From: Desulfurivibrio alkaliphilus AHT 2
GTDB taxonomy: Bacteria > Desulfobacterota > Desulfobulbia > Desulfobulbales > Desulfurivibrionaceae
Length of the DNA stretch: 64,000 nt
Reading direction: 5' to 3'
NCBI RefSeq assembly: GCF_000092205.1
Contig: NC_014216.1
Span: 2,609,742-2,673,741, forward strand
A program made the translations under genes and the position numbers. The notes under the pieces were generated by a model. That model had not been told where the DNA came from and did no database searches. It saw only the letters and a program-made list of their open reading frames with translations. This document shows positions 51,993 through 60,666 of this stretch, piece after piece. Numbering within the stretch: the stretch's first letter is position 1; every line of letters starts with the position of its first letter.

Positions 51993-52008
51993 TGGCACGG
52001 GTTGTGCT
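51993..52008 (+). promoter_or_regulatory. Sigma-54 (RpoN) promoter for the major pilin
   Basis: TGGCACGGGTTGTGCT fits the -24/-12 pattern: GG at 51994-51995, ten bases, GC at 52006-52007. One base differs from TTGC in the -12 box. Pilin genes in many proteobacteria use RpoN with PilS/PilR. Confidence 0.7.
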
Positions 52009-52151
52009 GTAGCAACTCGGCAAGCCTGGCCCCCTGACCACTGGTCGGGGTTGTGCCGCCCACGGTTTTTTATTCCGGCAACCGGCTCCCCTTAGTGGGG
52101 TTAATGGCCGCAGGGTTGCCGCCCAACGATTAACTTATGGAGGTAAGGAAA

Positions 52152-52736
52152 ATGTTACAGCGCATGCATCAAAAAGGACAAGGGGGTTTTACCCTGGTGG
52201 AGCTGATGATCGTAGTAGCGATCATCGGTATTCTGGCGGCCGTCGCCATCCCGCAGTTCGCCCAGTACCGCATCCGGGGCTTCAACTCCTCGGCCCTGAG
52301 CGACGTCCGCAACCTGACCACCGCCCAAGAGGCCTTCTTCGCCGACTGGTTGCGGTATGCGGTAACTCATGAAGCTGCCGATGTTACTGAGGTAAAGGCC
52401 ACCGGAGATCTGCTTGAAGGACCTAGCACCGGCGCTATGGTGCTGGCCCAGTGGGCCCGCCAGGCCCATCAGCAGTTGCCGCTGGCCATTGGCAATGGGG
52501 TCGTAATGCAAGCCGATGTTATCCCCGCCACGGCAGTTTCCTATGTCGCGATCAGCAAGCATTTGCAGGGCAATACCATGTACGGTGCCACCAACACCAG
52601 TACCGCCATTCATCGTGACCAGGAAACTCTCGTACCTGGGCAGGGTGGCGATGTATTGCCAATTACAGGCTATATGCCCGAGCCTCACGAAACAGACGAC
52701 CCCTTTATTGATCATGAGGAGTTTGAGGCCCAATAA
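52152..52736 (+). CDS. pilA: Type IV major pilin-like protein
   Basis: Leader MLQRMHQKGQGG precedes FTLVELMIVVAIIGILAAVAIPQFAQYRIRGFNSSALSDVRNLTTAQEAFFADW, with Glu5. The ATG at 52152 follows GGAGGTAAGGAA; an upstream in-frame ATG at 52137 overlaps that site. About 194 residues, longer than the ~60-90 residue pilins of Geobacter. The C-terminal globular part is not recognised and lacks cysteines. A sigma-54 promoter, upstream sites and a terminator make it a single-gene unit. Confidence 0.88.
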   Translation: MLQRMHQKGQGGFTLVELMIVVAIIGILAAVAIPQFAQYRIRGFNSSALSDVRNLTTAQEAFFADWLRYAVTHEAADVTEVKATGDLLEGPSTGAMVLAQWARQAHQQLPLAIGNGVVMQADVIPATAVSYVAISKHLQGNTMYGATNTSTAIHRDQETLVPGQGGDVLPITGYMPEPHETDDPFIDHEEFEAQ

Positions 52737-52763
52737 ACCAACACTCCTCATCGGATAACCCCG

Positions 52764-52802
52764 AAAAAGCACCAGTAGCCTCAACGGCTCTGGTGCTTTT
52801 TT
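52764..52802 (+). terminator. Rho-independent terminator after pilA
   Basis: Stem AAAAAGCACCAG with CTGGTGCTTTTTT, reinforced by AGCC/GGCT next to the loop, followed by T residues. Confidence 0.85.
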
Positions 52803-52986
52803 CATTTTTGTGGGCTGGGCTTTTCTTCGGCAAAAGCCAAGGATGCCACCACCTCTTTCCCGGTCGCCAGTTGCACAAGCCAATTGACGGGCCGGCCTGC
52901 GCCCACTATACTGGCGCCACGTAACCGATCACGGGCTCTAGCAATCTCGGGTAGGCAGTGGAACCAGTCAGGTTAAGTTGGGATAG

Positions 52987-53727
52987 ATGATCAAGTTTAA
53001 CCAGATAGAAAAAACTTACGCCAAGGAGTTGGGTCGGCGGGCCAAGCAGGCCCTGGCCGGGGTTTCCTTTGCCCTGGCCCCCGGGGAAACCCTGGGGCTG
53101 GTGGGGGCCAACGGGGCAGGCAAGTCCACCTGCATTAAGCTGCTGCTGGACTTTATCCGGGCCGACCGGGGGGAGATCTCTCTGCTGGGCTCCACCCCCA
53201 AAGACCCCGCCGTGCGGCGGCGCATCGGTTATCTGCCGGAGACCGCCAACTTTCCGGCCAACCTCAATGTGCTGGATATGCTGCGCTTCAGCGGCCGCAC
53301 CTGCGGTTTGAGCCGGGAACAAATCGCCGCCGGAGCGGAAAAATGGCTCTCCCGGCTCAGTCTCTGGCCGGACCGCAAACGCCCCCTGCGGGATTACTCC
53401 AAGGGGATGCAGCAGCGGGCCAACTTCGCCCTGGCCCTGCTGCATGAGCCGGAACTGCTGATTCTGGATGAACCCATGAGCGGCCTGGACCCCATCGGTC
53501 GGGCCGATATGCTGGGCCTGATCGGCGAACTGAAGGCCAAGGGGCGCTCCATCCTCTTTTGCTCCCATATTCTGGAAGACGTGGACCGGCTGGCCGACCG
53601 GGTGCTGGTGCTGCACCGGGGCCGCAAGCTGTTTGAGGGGATGCCCGCGGAACTGGCGGCCCAGCGGGGCGGCCGGGATTTCACCGCCGGCTACCTCGAC
53701 CTGGTGCAAAGCGAGGGGGAGCAATGA
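52987..53727 (+). CDS. ABC transporter ATP-binding protein
   Basis: Cytosolic ATPase subunit of an ABC exporter-like system. Walker A GANGAGKST (about residues 40-48), Q-loop at GYLPETANFP, signature YSKGMQQR, Walker B LLILDEPMSGLD, and H-loop FCSHILEDV. The sequence resembles ABC-2 type systems (CcmA/NatA group). 246 residues. It overlaps the permease gene by four bases. Substrate unknown. Confidence 0.93.
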   Translation: MIKFNQIEKTYAKELGRRAKQALAGVSFALAPGETLGLVGANGAGKSTCIKLLLDFIRADRGEISLLGSTPKDPAVRRRIGYLPETANFPANLNVLDMLRFSGRTCGLSREQIAAGAEKWLSRLSLWPDRKRPLRDYSKGMQQRANFALALLHEPELLILDEPMSGLDPIGRADMLGLIGELKAKGRSILFCSHILEDVDRLADRVLVLHRGRKLFEGMPAELAAQRGGRDFTAGYLDLVQSEGEQ

Positions 53728-54545
53728 TGGGCGCCAAGTTGATCAGGGTCGGGGCCCTGGCCCGGCTGGTGCTGCTCGACGGCCTGCGCCGCCACGCCCT
53801 GATCGGGCTGGTGATCCTGGCGGTGGCCGGCCAGTCGGGGGCGCTGTTCTTCATCGATTTCATTCCCCGCGACATCGGCCGGGCGGCCGCCGATTTCGTG
53901 CTTTCCATGGCCTGGTTTGCCGGGCTGATCTTTCTCTTCTTCCACGCCGTGCAGGTAATGGCTTTGGATGAGGAAAAGAAGGTGATTTACGGCCTGCTGG
54001 CCCGGCCGCTCTCCCGCGGGGAGTACGTGCTGGGGGTCTTTGCCGGGCTGGCCCTGCTGCTGCTGCTGCTCAACCTGCTGCTGGGCGGCCTGGGGCTGGC
54101 GACGCTGCAGGTGATCAAGGGGATGGTCTCGGCCAGCTATTTCCCGCAGCTCAACCTGGCGGCCTACCTGCTGGCCTGGGGCGGGCTTTTTGCTTTGCAG
54201 TTGCTGCTGCTGGCGGTGATTCTGCTTTTCTCCGGCCTGATCCGGGGCAGCTTTCCGGTGCTGCTGCTCTCTTTGGCCTATTACGCCATCTGCTCCGGGC
54301 TGCCGGTGGTGCGGCAGGCGGTGGCCCAGCAGGCCGAGGCGCTGCCGGTGCTGGCGGGGCTGCTCAAGGCGCTGGCCGCCGTTTTCCCCGATTATAATCA
54401 CCTGGATTACAAAAACCTGATCACCGTGGCCGGCCCCTGGCCGGCGGCGGGCGAGCTGCTGCTTAACTTCGGCCTGGCCGCCGCCTACGTGGTGCTGGCG
54501 CTGTGGCTGGCCTGTGTGGTCTACCAACGCCGGGATCTGCAATAA
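53724..54545 (+). CDS. ABC-2 type transporter permease
   Basis: About six membrane segments, e.g. AADFVLSMAWFAGLIFLFFHAVQVMAL, VFAGLALLLLLLNLLLGGLGL, LLAWGGLFALQLLLLAVILLFSGLI and a last one AAYVVLALWLACVVY. It contains the loop MALDEEKKVIYGLLARPLSRGEYVLG found in ABC-2 permeases. It starts on the ATP-binding gene's stop codon (ATGA). The partner is the 246-residue ATPase. Confidence 0.88.
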   Translation: MMGAKLIRVGALARLVLLDGLRRHALIGLVILAVAGQSGALFFIDFIPRDIGRAAADFVLSMAWFAGLIFLFFHAVQVMALDEEKKVIYGLLARPLSRGEYVLGVFAGLALLLLLLNLLLGGLGLATLQVIKGMVSASYFPQLNLAAYLLAWGGLFALQLLLLAVILLFSGLIRGSFPVLLLSLAYYAICSGLPVVRQAVAQQAEALPVLAGLLKALAAVFPDYNHLDYKNLITVAGPWPAAGELLLNFGLAAAYVVLALWLACVVYQRRDLQ

Positions 54546-54571
54546 ATGGAAGCTTGCACGGGGGCGCAGCG

Positions 54572-55384
54572 ATGAAAGTTGTGCGGCCGCTGCTGGCCTT
54601 GAGTTTGCTGGCCTGTTATCTGCTGGCCTTTGGCCTGCAGCAACGGGGGCTGGATGCAGCGACGGTGGAGTTGCGCCACCCTTTGCCGCCGGCGGTGCAG
54701 CAAATCGGGCTGGGCTATCTCAAGCAACTGGGCGGCGAGGTGCAGTTTGTGCGGGCCGCCGTCTTCCACGGCGGGGTCGACCCCAAGCGCGACCCCCTGG
54801 AGTATGCCGCCCCCCTGGCCGCCACCCTGGGGGCGGCGGTCCGGTTGCACCCCCACTTTATCGACTCCTACTACCTGGCCCAGGCGACCCTGCCGTTGCT
54901 TAACGATCACTATGCCCGGGAGGCCAATGAGTTGCACCGGCAGGGGATGGAAGCGCTGCCCCAGCGTTTCGAGTTGCCCTTTTTCGCCGGCTTCAACAGT
55001 TTTTATTACCTGCAGGATCATGTCGCCGCCGCTTCGTATCTGCAGGAGGCCGCCGGGCGGCCCCGGGCGCCGGCCTGGTTCGGTCACCTGGCCGCCACCC
55101 TCTCCGGGGCGGGGGGCGACCTTTACGGCGGCCTGCTGCTGCTGGAGGCCATGCTGGCCGGCGAGGAAGATGAGTTGATGCAGGAGCGCTACCGCCACAG
55201 TATTACCATGTTTCAGCGGGCGATCATGGTGCAGGAGGCCATCGAGGCTTACCGGGCCCGGCATGGCCGGGAACCGGCCGACCTGGCCGAGCTGGTGCCC
55301 GCCGACCTGGCCGAGCTGCCGGAGTTCGAGCCGCCCTTTCGCCTCGACTGGGAGCCGCCCGAGTTACGCCTGCTGCGCAATTAA
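54572..55384 (+). CDS. Unrecognised exported or anchored protein of the ABC operon
   Basis: The ATG at 54572 gives MKVVRPLLALSLLACYLLAFGL, a signal anchor or signal peptide. The rest is helical with repeated small helices of TPR-like spacing (HFIDSYYLAQATLPLLNDHYAREANELHRQGMEALP, FNSFYYLQDHVAAASYLQEAAGRP). C-terminal EAYRARHGREPADLAELVPADLAELPE resembles the tails of some helical exported proteins. I do not recognise the family. It is 26 bases after the permease gene and probably part of that transporter. Confidence 0.65.
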   Translation: MKVVRPLLALSLLACYLLAFGLQQRGLDAATVELRHPLPPAVQQIGLGYLKQLGGEVQFVRAAVFHGGVDPKRDPLEYAAPLAATLGAAVRLHPHFIDSYYLAQATLPLLNDHYAREANELHRQGMEALPQRFELPFFAGFNSFYYLQDHVAAASYLQEAAGRPRAPAWFGHLAATLSGAGGDLYGGLLLLEAMLAGEEDELMQERYRHSITMFQRAIMVQEAIEAYRARHGREPADLAELVPADLAELPEFEPPFRLDWEPPELRLLRN

Positions 55385-55398
55385 AAGGAGAACCACCG

Positions 55399-55611
55399 AT
55401 GCTTGCCGCAAAGCCGGTGAAAGTACTGCTTGATACCTATGAATGCAACGGCTGCGGCGGTTGCGCCGAGCTTTGCCCGGATATTTTCCGCATGGATGAA
55501 ACCGGTGATAAGGCCCGGCTGCTGGTCGCCGACTGCCTGCCGTTAACCCCGGAGCTGGCCGAGGTGGTCAAGCTGTGCGCCCAGCAGTGCATTGTGCTGG
55601 AGCGTTGTTAA
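55399..55611 (+). CDS. Small ferredoxin with one [4Fe-4S] cluster
   Basis: 70 residues. The cluster motif is CNGCGGCAELCP (about residues 16-27), with an additional CAQQC near the end. The protein is cytosolic and acts as an electron carrier for unknown partners. RBS AAAGGAG lies just before. It follows the ABC genes by 14 bases and is convergent with the DedA-type gene (four-base overlap at the stops). Confidence 0.9.
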   Translation: MLAAKPVKVLLDTYECNGCGGCAELCPDIFRMDETGDKARLLVADCLPLTPELAEVVKLCAQQCIVLERC

Positions 55612-56213
55612 AGCAAGGTCTTGAAGGCCACGAAGCCGCCGATGAGCAGCACCAGGAAGATGATGGTCAGCAGGTTGAAATAGCGCTCGATGAAGCCTCG
55701 GATGGCCGGGCCGAAGTAGTAGATAAAGGCCGCCACCATGAAAAAGCGGGCGCCGCGGGAGATCAGCGAGGCCAGGCAGAAGGTGGCGAAGTTGAGCTCA
55801 AAGGCCCCGGCGGTAAGGGTGAAAAGCTTGTAGGGCAGGGGGGTGAAGCCGGCAGCGCCCACCGCCCAGGCGTCGTATTGCTGGTAAAGGGCCTGGACCT
55901 GCAGGTACTGCTCGGCCATGCCGTAAAAGGCGATCACCCGGTGGCCGACCAGCTCCATGAAAAAATAGCCCATGCCGTAGCCCAGCATGCCCCCCAGCAC
56001 CGAGCCCACCGTGCAGATCAGGGCAAAGCGGAAGGCTTTGGCCGGCACCGCGATGGCCAGGGCCATGAGAAAGACATCCGGCGGGATGGGGAAGACCGAA
56101 GACTCCACCACCGCCACCCAGAACAGCACCCAGACCCCGCCGGGCTTGCTCATCAGGTACAGGCAATAATCGTAGAGCCGTCTCAAGGCTCCAGTGGGTT
56201 TGGCTTCACTCAT
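55608..56213 (-). CDS. YqaA/DedA-like (SNARE-associated) membrane protein
   Basis: Integral membrane protein with about five hydrophobic segments. The start used is MSEAKP (56213); 11 codons upstream are also open. [27 protein letters not shown] and [51 protein letters not shown] are characteristic of YqaA-type proteins, which are implicated in lipid-carrier or membrane homeostasis. It overlaps pcm by eight bases. Confidence 0.85.
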   Translation of the reverse strand: MSEAKPTGALRRLYDYCLYLMSKPGGVWVLFWVAVVESSVFPIPPDVFLMALAIAVPAKAFRFALICTVGSVLGGMLGYGMGYFFMELVGHRVIAFYGMAEQYLQVQALYQQYDAWAVGAAGFTPLPYKLFTLTAGAFELNFATFCLASLISRGARFFMVAAFIYYFGPAIRGFIERYFNLLTIIFLVLLIGGFVAFKTLL

Positions 56214-56856
56214 GCTGCCAGCCATGGGCGCCCAGCAACTTGACAAAACGCACCCGCTCCGCCACCCGGCTTTCCACTTCGCCGTTTTCCTTGCTTACCA
56301 CGGTAAGCTCCTGCAGGTCGCGGTCCCCCACCGGGATCACCAGAATGCCGGGGTCGGCCAGTTGTTCCACCAGGGGCCGGGGGATCCGGGGGCCGCCGGC
56401 GGTGACGATGATCCGGTCAAAGGGGGCGTGTTCCGGCCAACCCTCGGTGCCGTCGTCGGCCTTGCTTAAAATATTGAAAAAGTGCAGCCGGTCGAAGGTG
56501 CGGCGGGCCCGGGCCAGCAGGCTTTTGATCCGCTCCACGGTATACACCTGGGCCCCCATGGCGGCCAAAATTGCCGCCTGGTAGCCGCAGCCGGTGCCGA
56601 TTTCCAGCACCCGCTGGCCGGGGCTAAGCTTAAGCAACTGGGTCATCAGGGCAACGATATAAGGCTGGGAGATGGTCTGGCCTTCGCCGATGGGCAGGGG
56701 GAAGTCGCCATAGGCCTGGGGTTGCAGGGCCTCTTCGACAAAGAGGTGACGCGGCACCGTGGCCATGGCCTCCAGCACCGCCTGGTCGTCGATGCCCCGG
56801 GGGATCAACTGCTCATCCACCATCCGCCGCCGGGTTTTTTCGTAACCGTTGCTCAT
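56206..56856 (-). CDS. pcm: Protein-L-isoaspartate O-methyltransferase
   Basis: SAM-dependent repair enzyme that methylates isoaspartyl residues of damaged proteins. SAM motif [28 protein letters not shown] (about residues 80-107), preceded by [21 protein letters not shown], the Pcm hallmark, and followed by [33 protein letters not shown]. 216 residues is typical. It lies between the DedA-type gene and a lipoprotein gene, overlapping both by a few bases. Confidence 0.95.
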   Translation of the reverse strand: MSNGYEKTRRRMVDEQLIPRGIDDQAVLEAMATVPRHLFVEEALQPQAYGDFPLPIGEGQTISQPYIVALMTQLLKLSPGQRVLEIGTGCGYQAAILAAMGAQVYTVERIKSLLARARRTFDRLHFFNILSKADDGTEGWPEHAPFDRIIVTAGGPRIPRPLVEQLADPGILVIPVGDRDLQELTVVSKENGEVESRVAERVRFVKLLGAHGWQHE

Positions 56857-57260
56857 GGGCCGAAGTCCGGGACCTTGCTGAGATCGGTCCGATAGTTGCG
56901 AAATTCCTCGGGGCTTAATAGCCGGTAGACCAGGTTGCTGACCCGGCCGTCGTGCAGGGTGACCACCGCCAGGTGAAAGTCCTCGTGGCCCAGCCAGCGA
57001 AAGAGCAGGCTGCGCTTCATCCGGCTTTTACGGTGCTCCAGGTAGATCAACTGCGCGCCGCCGTCGGCCAGGGTGCGCCGTTGGTCCGGCGGACCCATCA
57101 TGGCCAGCACCTCTTCCTGGTGGTCGCCGCGCTCCAGCATCCCGACATCGGAGGCCAGATGACGAACCTGGTGGGTGCGGCCGGCGCAGGCGGCGACGGT
57201 GAGGAGAATCAGCATAATCAGGCCCAAAGTAAGGGTCCGGCGGTAAACGGCAGGCATCAA
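56853..57260 (-). CDS. SmpA/BamE-like small lipoprotein
   Basis: A signal sequence with lipobox ([22 protein letters not shown]). The mature domain [36 protein letters not shown] resembles the SmpA/OmlA (BamE-like) beta-alpha fold. 135 residues. First gene of the three-gene minus-strand run. It may be an envelope chaperone; BamE proper is not established. Confidence 0.65.
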   Translation of the reverse strand: MMPAVYRRTLTLGLIMLILLTVAACAGRTHQVRHLASDVGMLERGDHQEEVLAMMGPPDQRRTLADGGAQLIYLEHRKSRMKRSLLFRWLGHEDFHLAVVTLHDGRVSNLVYRLLSPEEFRNYRTDLSKVPDFGP

Positions 57261-57402
57261 CTAACTCCTTGGCAGGGGGGTGCGGTCATTGGTCACGGGG
57301 TGCTAAAATAGTCCGATAGTCAAGCTTTGGCAACCGGATAAAGCGGTCCGGCGGCCGGGGCCATGATCATCGGGAATATTATCGCCTGTGGTGAGAAAAA
57401 GC

Positions 57403-57431
57403 TTGACATTCCGTCGCCATTTCAATAAATA
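57403..57431 (+). promoter_or_regulatory. Promoter for tRNA-Phe
   Basis: Perfect TTGACA (57403-57408), 17 bases, TAAATA (57426-57431), about 28 bases before the tRNA. Confidence 0.6.
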
Positions 57432-57458
57432 GACCCTCTCGTTTCTTTATACGAGTAT

Positions 57459-57534
57459 GCCGGGATAGCTCAGTCGGTAGAGCATCGGACTGAAAATCCG
57501 AGTGTCCCTGGTTCGAATCCTGGTCCCGGCACCA
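57459..57534 (+). tRNA. tRNA-Phe (GAA)
   Basis: 76 nt cloverleaf. Acceptor GCCGGGA/TCCCGGC, D-arm TAGCTCAGTCGGTAGA, anticodon loop CTGAAAA with GAA at 57492-57494, T-arm GGTTCGAATCC, and encoded ACCA end. Confidence 0.98.
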
Positions 57535-57544
57535 AGGTACAGAC

Positions 57545-57584
57545 AAGCCCGCCCTTCCGCATGCCGGGAAGGCGGGCTTTCTTT
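57545..57584 (+). terminator. Terminator after tRNA-Phe
   Basis: AAGCCCGCCCTTCCG pairs with the inverted arm CGGGAAGGCGGGCTT, followed by TCTTT. It directly precedes the second 107-bp palindrome. Confidence 0.8.
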
Positions 57585-57587
57585 GAT

Positions 57588-57696
57588 CGTAAAGGTTCAG
57601 CCGCACCCCATCTTGCGGCGATCGGCCCGGCTGGCGTACTGATGTACGCGGCGCCGGGCCGCTTGCCGCAAGATGGGGCACGGCTGAACCTTTACG
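57588..57696. repeat. 107-bp palindromic repeat, copy R2
   Basis: The core unit is 57589-57695 (107 bases), with ends GTAAAGG/CCTTTAC. It runs through CAGCCGCACCCCATCTTG, centre GCGTACTGATGTACGC and CAAGATGGGGCACGGCTG. Its arms pair better than those of R1 and R3. It lies between the tRNA terminator and fusA. Confidence 0.85.
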
Positions 57697-57770
57697 GCTT
57701 GATAGTGAGCTGGCTGGTTGCCGGCGGACAAGCGGCGAAAACACCCACGAAGTAAACAGAGGAAAGCATC

Positions 57771-59858
57771 ATGAGAGACCTGGCCAAAGCCCGTAATATC
57801 GGAATCAGCGCCCATATCGACTCGGGCAAGACCACCCTGACCGAGCGTATCCTTTTTTATACCCAGCGGATTCATGCCATCCATGAGGTCCGCGGCAAGG
57901 ACGGGGTCGGCGCCACCATGGATTCCATGGAACTGGAGCGGGAGCGCGGGATTACCATCGCTTCGGCGGCCACCTTTTGCGACTGGAAGGATCATAGCAT
58001 CAACATCATCGATACCCCTGGCCACGTCGATTTCACCATCGAGGTGGAGCGGGCCCTGCGGGTGCTGGACGGCGCCATTCTGGTGCTCTGCTCGGTGGGT
58101 GGGGTGCAGTCCCAGAGCATCACCGTCAACCGCCAGATGACCCGTTACCGGGTGCCCCGCATGGCGTTTGTCAACAAGTGCGACCGTACCGGCGCCAACC
58201 CCGACCGGGTAACCCAGCAGTTGCGCGACAAGCTCAACCTCAACGCCGTGCCCGTGCAGGTGCCCATCGGCCTGGAAGGCGACCTGGCCGGGGTGGTGGA
58301 CCTGGTGAGCATGAAGGCCCTTTACTTCGATGGTGATCAGGGTGAGGTGATCCGGGAAGAGGAGATTCCCGAGAATCTGCGCGACGAAGTGGAGACCAAG
58401 CGTGAAGCTCTTCTGGATGCCGCCTCCATGTTCTCGGACGAGTTGATGGAAGCGATCCTGGAAGGCGAACCCACCGAGGAGATGATCCGGGCCGCCATCC
58501 GCAAGGGCACCCTGAGCCGGGAACTGACCCCGGTACTGATGGGCTCGGCCTACAAAAACAAAGGCATTCAGCCCCTGCTGGACGCCGTTACCTATTACCT
58601 GCCCAATCCCCAGGAAGTTGCCAACTACGCCCTGGATCTGCACAACGAAGAGGCCGAGTTCAAGGTAACCAACGATCCCAAGGATCCCCTCATCGCCCTG
58701 GCCTTCAAGCTGGAAGACGGCCGTTACGGCCAGCTTACCTACCTGCGTACCTACCAGGGCACCCTGAAGAAGGGCGACAGTATCGTCAACATGCGGACCG
58801 GCAAGAAGATCAAGGTCGGCCGCCTGGTGCGGATGCACGCCGACCAGATGGAGGATATCGAGGAATCCGGGGCTGGCGATATCGTCGCCCTGTTCGGGGT
58901 GGACTGCGCCTCCGGCGACACCTTCACCGACGGCAGCGTCAACTACTCCATGAGCTCCATGCACGTGCCGGCGCCGGTTATCTCGCTGGCCATCCGGCCG
59001 GTGGACAACAAGGCCCAGGGCAATATGTCCAAGGCCCTGAACCGTTTCACCAAGGAAGATCCCACCTTCAAGACCTTTGTTGACGCCGAGACCAACGAGA
59101 CCATTATCTCCGGCATGGGCGAGCTGCACTTGGATGTCTATATCGAGCGGATGAAGCGGGAGTACAAGGCCGAAGTGGAAGTGGGCGCCCCCCAGGTGGC
59201 CTACCGTGAAACCGTCACCCAGAAGGCCGATTTCAACTACACCCACAAGAAACAGACCGGCGGTTCCGGCCAGTTCGGCCGGGTGGCCGGCTTCCTGGAG
59301 CCCCTGGAAGAGGGTGAGTACGAATTTGTCGACCAGATCGTCGGCGGCGTGATTCCCCGGGAGTTCATCAGCTCCTGTGACAAGGGCTTCCAGAAGGCCA
59401 TGGCCAAGGGCTCTTTGATCGGCGCCCCCATCACCGGTATTCGCTGCGCGATCAACGACGGTGCCGCCCACTCGGTGGACTCCTCCGACGTCGCCTTCCA
59501 GCAGGCCGCCCTGGGCGCCTTCCGGGAAGGTTACCTCAAGGCCAAGCCGGTGATCATGGAGCCCATCATGAAGGTGGCGGTGGAAGGCCCCACCGAGTTC
59601 CAGGGCGGGATCATGGGCAGCCTCAACCAGCGCCGGGGCATGATCATCGGCACCACCGAGGAAGACGACTACACCGTGGTCGAGGCCGAGGTACCGCTGT
59701 CCGAGATGTTCGGCTACTCCACCGACCTGCGTTCCTTGACCCAGGGCAAAGCGGAGTTTACCATGGAGTTCTCGGCTTACCGGCCGGTGCCCAAGAGCGT
59801 GGCCGAAGAGTTGGTTGCCAAGGCCAAGAAAGAAAAGGAAGAACAGGATAAAAAATAG
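57771..59858 (+). CDS. fusA: Elongation factor G, EF-G1/spdEFG1-like
   Basis: Ribosomal translocase, 695 residues. G1 [10 protein letters not shown]3 DTPGHVDF, G4 [10 protein letters not shown]. The effector region [25 protein letters not shown] with [19 protein letters not shown] is closer to mitochondrial EF-G1 than to the common bacterial EF-G. The rest (domains II-V, including [28 protein letters not shown] and [50 protein letters not shown]) is canonical. RBS AGAGGAAAG. Not next to rpsL, rpsG or tuf. Confidence 0.96.
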   Translation: MRDLAKARNIGISAHIDSGKTTLTERILFYTQRIHAIHEVRGKDGVGATMDSMELERERGITIASAATFCDWKDHSINIIDTPGHVDFTIEVERALRVLDGAILVLCSVGGVQSQSITVNRQMTRYRVPRMAFVNKCDRTGANPDRVTQQLRDKLNLNAVPVQVPIGLEGDLAGVVDLVSMKALYFDGDQGEVIREEEIPENLRDEVETKREALLDAASMFSDELMEAILEGEPTEEMIRAAIRKGTLSRELTPVLMGSAYKNKGIQPLLDAVTYYLPNPQEVANYALDLHNEEAEFKVTNDPKDPLIALAFKLEDGRYGQLTYLRTYQGTLKKGDSIVNMRTGKKIKVGRLVRMHADQMEDIEESGAGDIVALFGVDCASGDTFTDGSVNYSMSSMHVPAPVISLAIRPVDNKAQGNMSKALNRFTKEDPTFKTFVDAETNETIISGMGELHLDVYIERMKREYKAEVEVGAPQVAYRETVTQKADFNYTHKKQTGGSGQFGRVAGFLEPLEEGEYEFVDQIVGGVIPREFISSCDKGFQKAMAKGSLIGAPITGIRCAINDGAAHSVDSSDVAFQQAALGAFREGYLKAKPVIMEPIMKVAVEGPTEFQGGIMGSLNQRRGMIIGTTEEDDYTVVEAEVPLSEMFGYSTDLRSLTQGKAEFTMEFSAYRPVPKSVAEELVAKAKKEKEEQDKK

Positions 59859-59869
59859 GAGACCCCATC

Positions 59870-60577
59870 ATGCTTAAGCAGGAATTGATTGCCAAAAACC
59901 CGATTCGTCACCTGAAGGCCGGGTCCGAAGGCCAGGCCCGCTCGCAGATGGGGCTGGTCATGGCCCGGGCCGGCCTGGGCAAAACCGCCATGCTGGTGCA
60001 GATCGCCCTGGACTCGTTGCTCAACGGCAAGCAGGTGATCCACGTCAGCGTCGGCCAGAGCCTGGAGAAAACCCGGATCTGGTACGACGACATTTTTAAA
60101 GACATCGTCGAGGGCTGCAAGCTGGCCAACCCCTACGAGATCTACGACGAGATCATGCGCAACCGGATGATCATGACCTTCAAGGAATCATCCTTCAACC
60201 GGGCCCGCCTGGAAGAGCGCCTCAACGACCTGGTTTACCAGAACCTGATTCGCCCCGGCTGCATGGTGGTGGACGGTTACGATTTCACCGCGGTGGATCG
60301 TCAAACCCTGGAAGATTTGGCCGAGATGGCCCGGGCCATGGATCTTGAGGTCTGGTTTTCAGCGGTCAGCCACCAGGAAGACGAAGAGGCCAAGGGCGAG
60401 GGCGTGCCCGCCCCCTGCCGCGAGGTGGCCGATATCTTCGATACCGTGGTGCTGCTGCAGCCGGCTTCCGGCAGTGAATGCATCGACCTCAATATCCTAA
60501 AAGATACCACCGGCAAGGCCACGGAGCGGGCGCTGCAGCTTGATCCGATTACCTTCATGATCAAAGAAGGTTGCTAA
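59870..60577 (+). CDS. P-loop protein of unknown role
   Basis: 235 residues, cytosolic. LVMARAGLGKTAMLVQIALDSLLNGKQVIHVSVGQ contains a Walker A-like AGLGKT (about residues 34-40) as in RecA/KaiC-fold ATPases. VVDGYDF (about 140) may be the Walker B strand, and a second half WFSAVSHQEDE ... FDTVVLLQP follows. I do not recognise the family beyond P-loop/RecA-like. It starts 11 bases after fusA and may be cotranscribed. Confidence 0.75.
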   Translation: MLKQELIAKNPIRHLKAGSEGQARSQMGLVMARAGLGKTAMLVQIALDSLLNGKQVIHVSVGQSLEKTRIWYDDIFKDIVEGCKLANPYEIYDEIMRNRMIMTFKESSFNRARLEERLNDLVYQNLIRPGCMVVDGYDFTAVDRQTLEDLAEMARAMDLEVWFSAVSHQEDEEAKGEGVPAPCREVADIFDTVVLLQPASGSECIDLNILKDTTGKATERALQLDPITFMIKEGC

Positions 60578-60606
60578 TTCAGCGGGCGGCACTGCCGCCC
60601 ACTGAA
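60578..60606. repeat. Hairpin TTCAG-GGGCGGCA/GCCGCCC-CTGAA
   Basis: Inverted repeat TTCAGCGGGCGGCACTGCCG and its partner, centred at 60592. The ends resemble the TTCAG/CTGAACG ends of the larger palindromes. Between the P-loop gene and hisA. Confidence 0.5.
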
Positions 60607-60666
60607 CGATCAATTTAATGTGGTAAGGGGGCTGTCTGGCCCCCGATTACGTTTTTGGGGGGTGCT

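Larger units (their letters stand above)
51517..52151. other. Divergent regulatory region between minor pilin operon and major pilin
   Basis: About 630 bases with no supported gene. It holds a sigma-70-like promoter on the minus strand (51704-51732), a group of TGACA/TGTCA sites (51805-51892), a sigma-54-like promoter on the plus strand (51993-52008), and a structured pilin leader with short hairpins such as CCCCTTAGTGGGG. Confidence 0.7.

Noticed and set aside
52152-52736. Short conductive-type pilin like that of Geobacter
   Set aside because: The protein is about 194 residues with a large globular part, so it does not resemble the truncated pilin; no claim about conductivity can be made.
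57597-59471. Minus-strand frame of 624 codons opposite fusA
   Set aside because: Shadow of EF-G, which is complete and typical on the plus strand.
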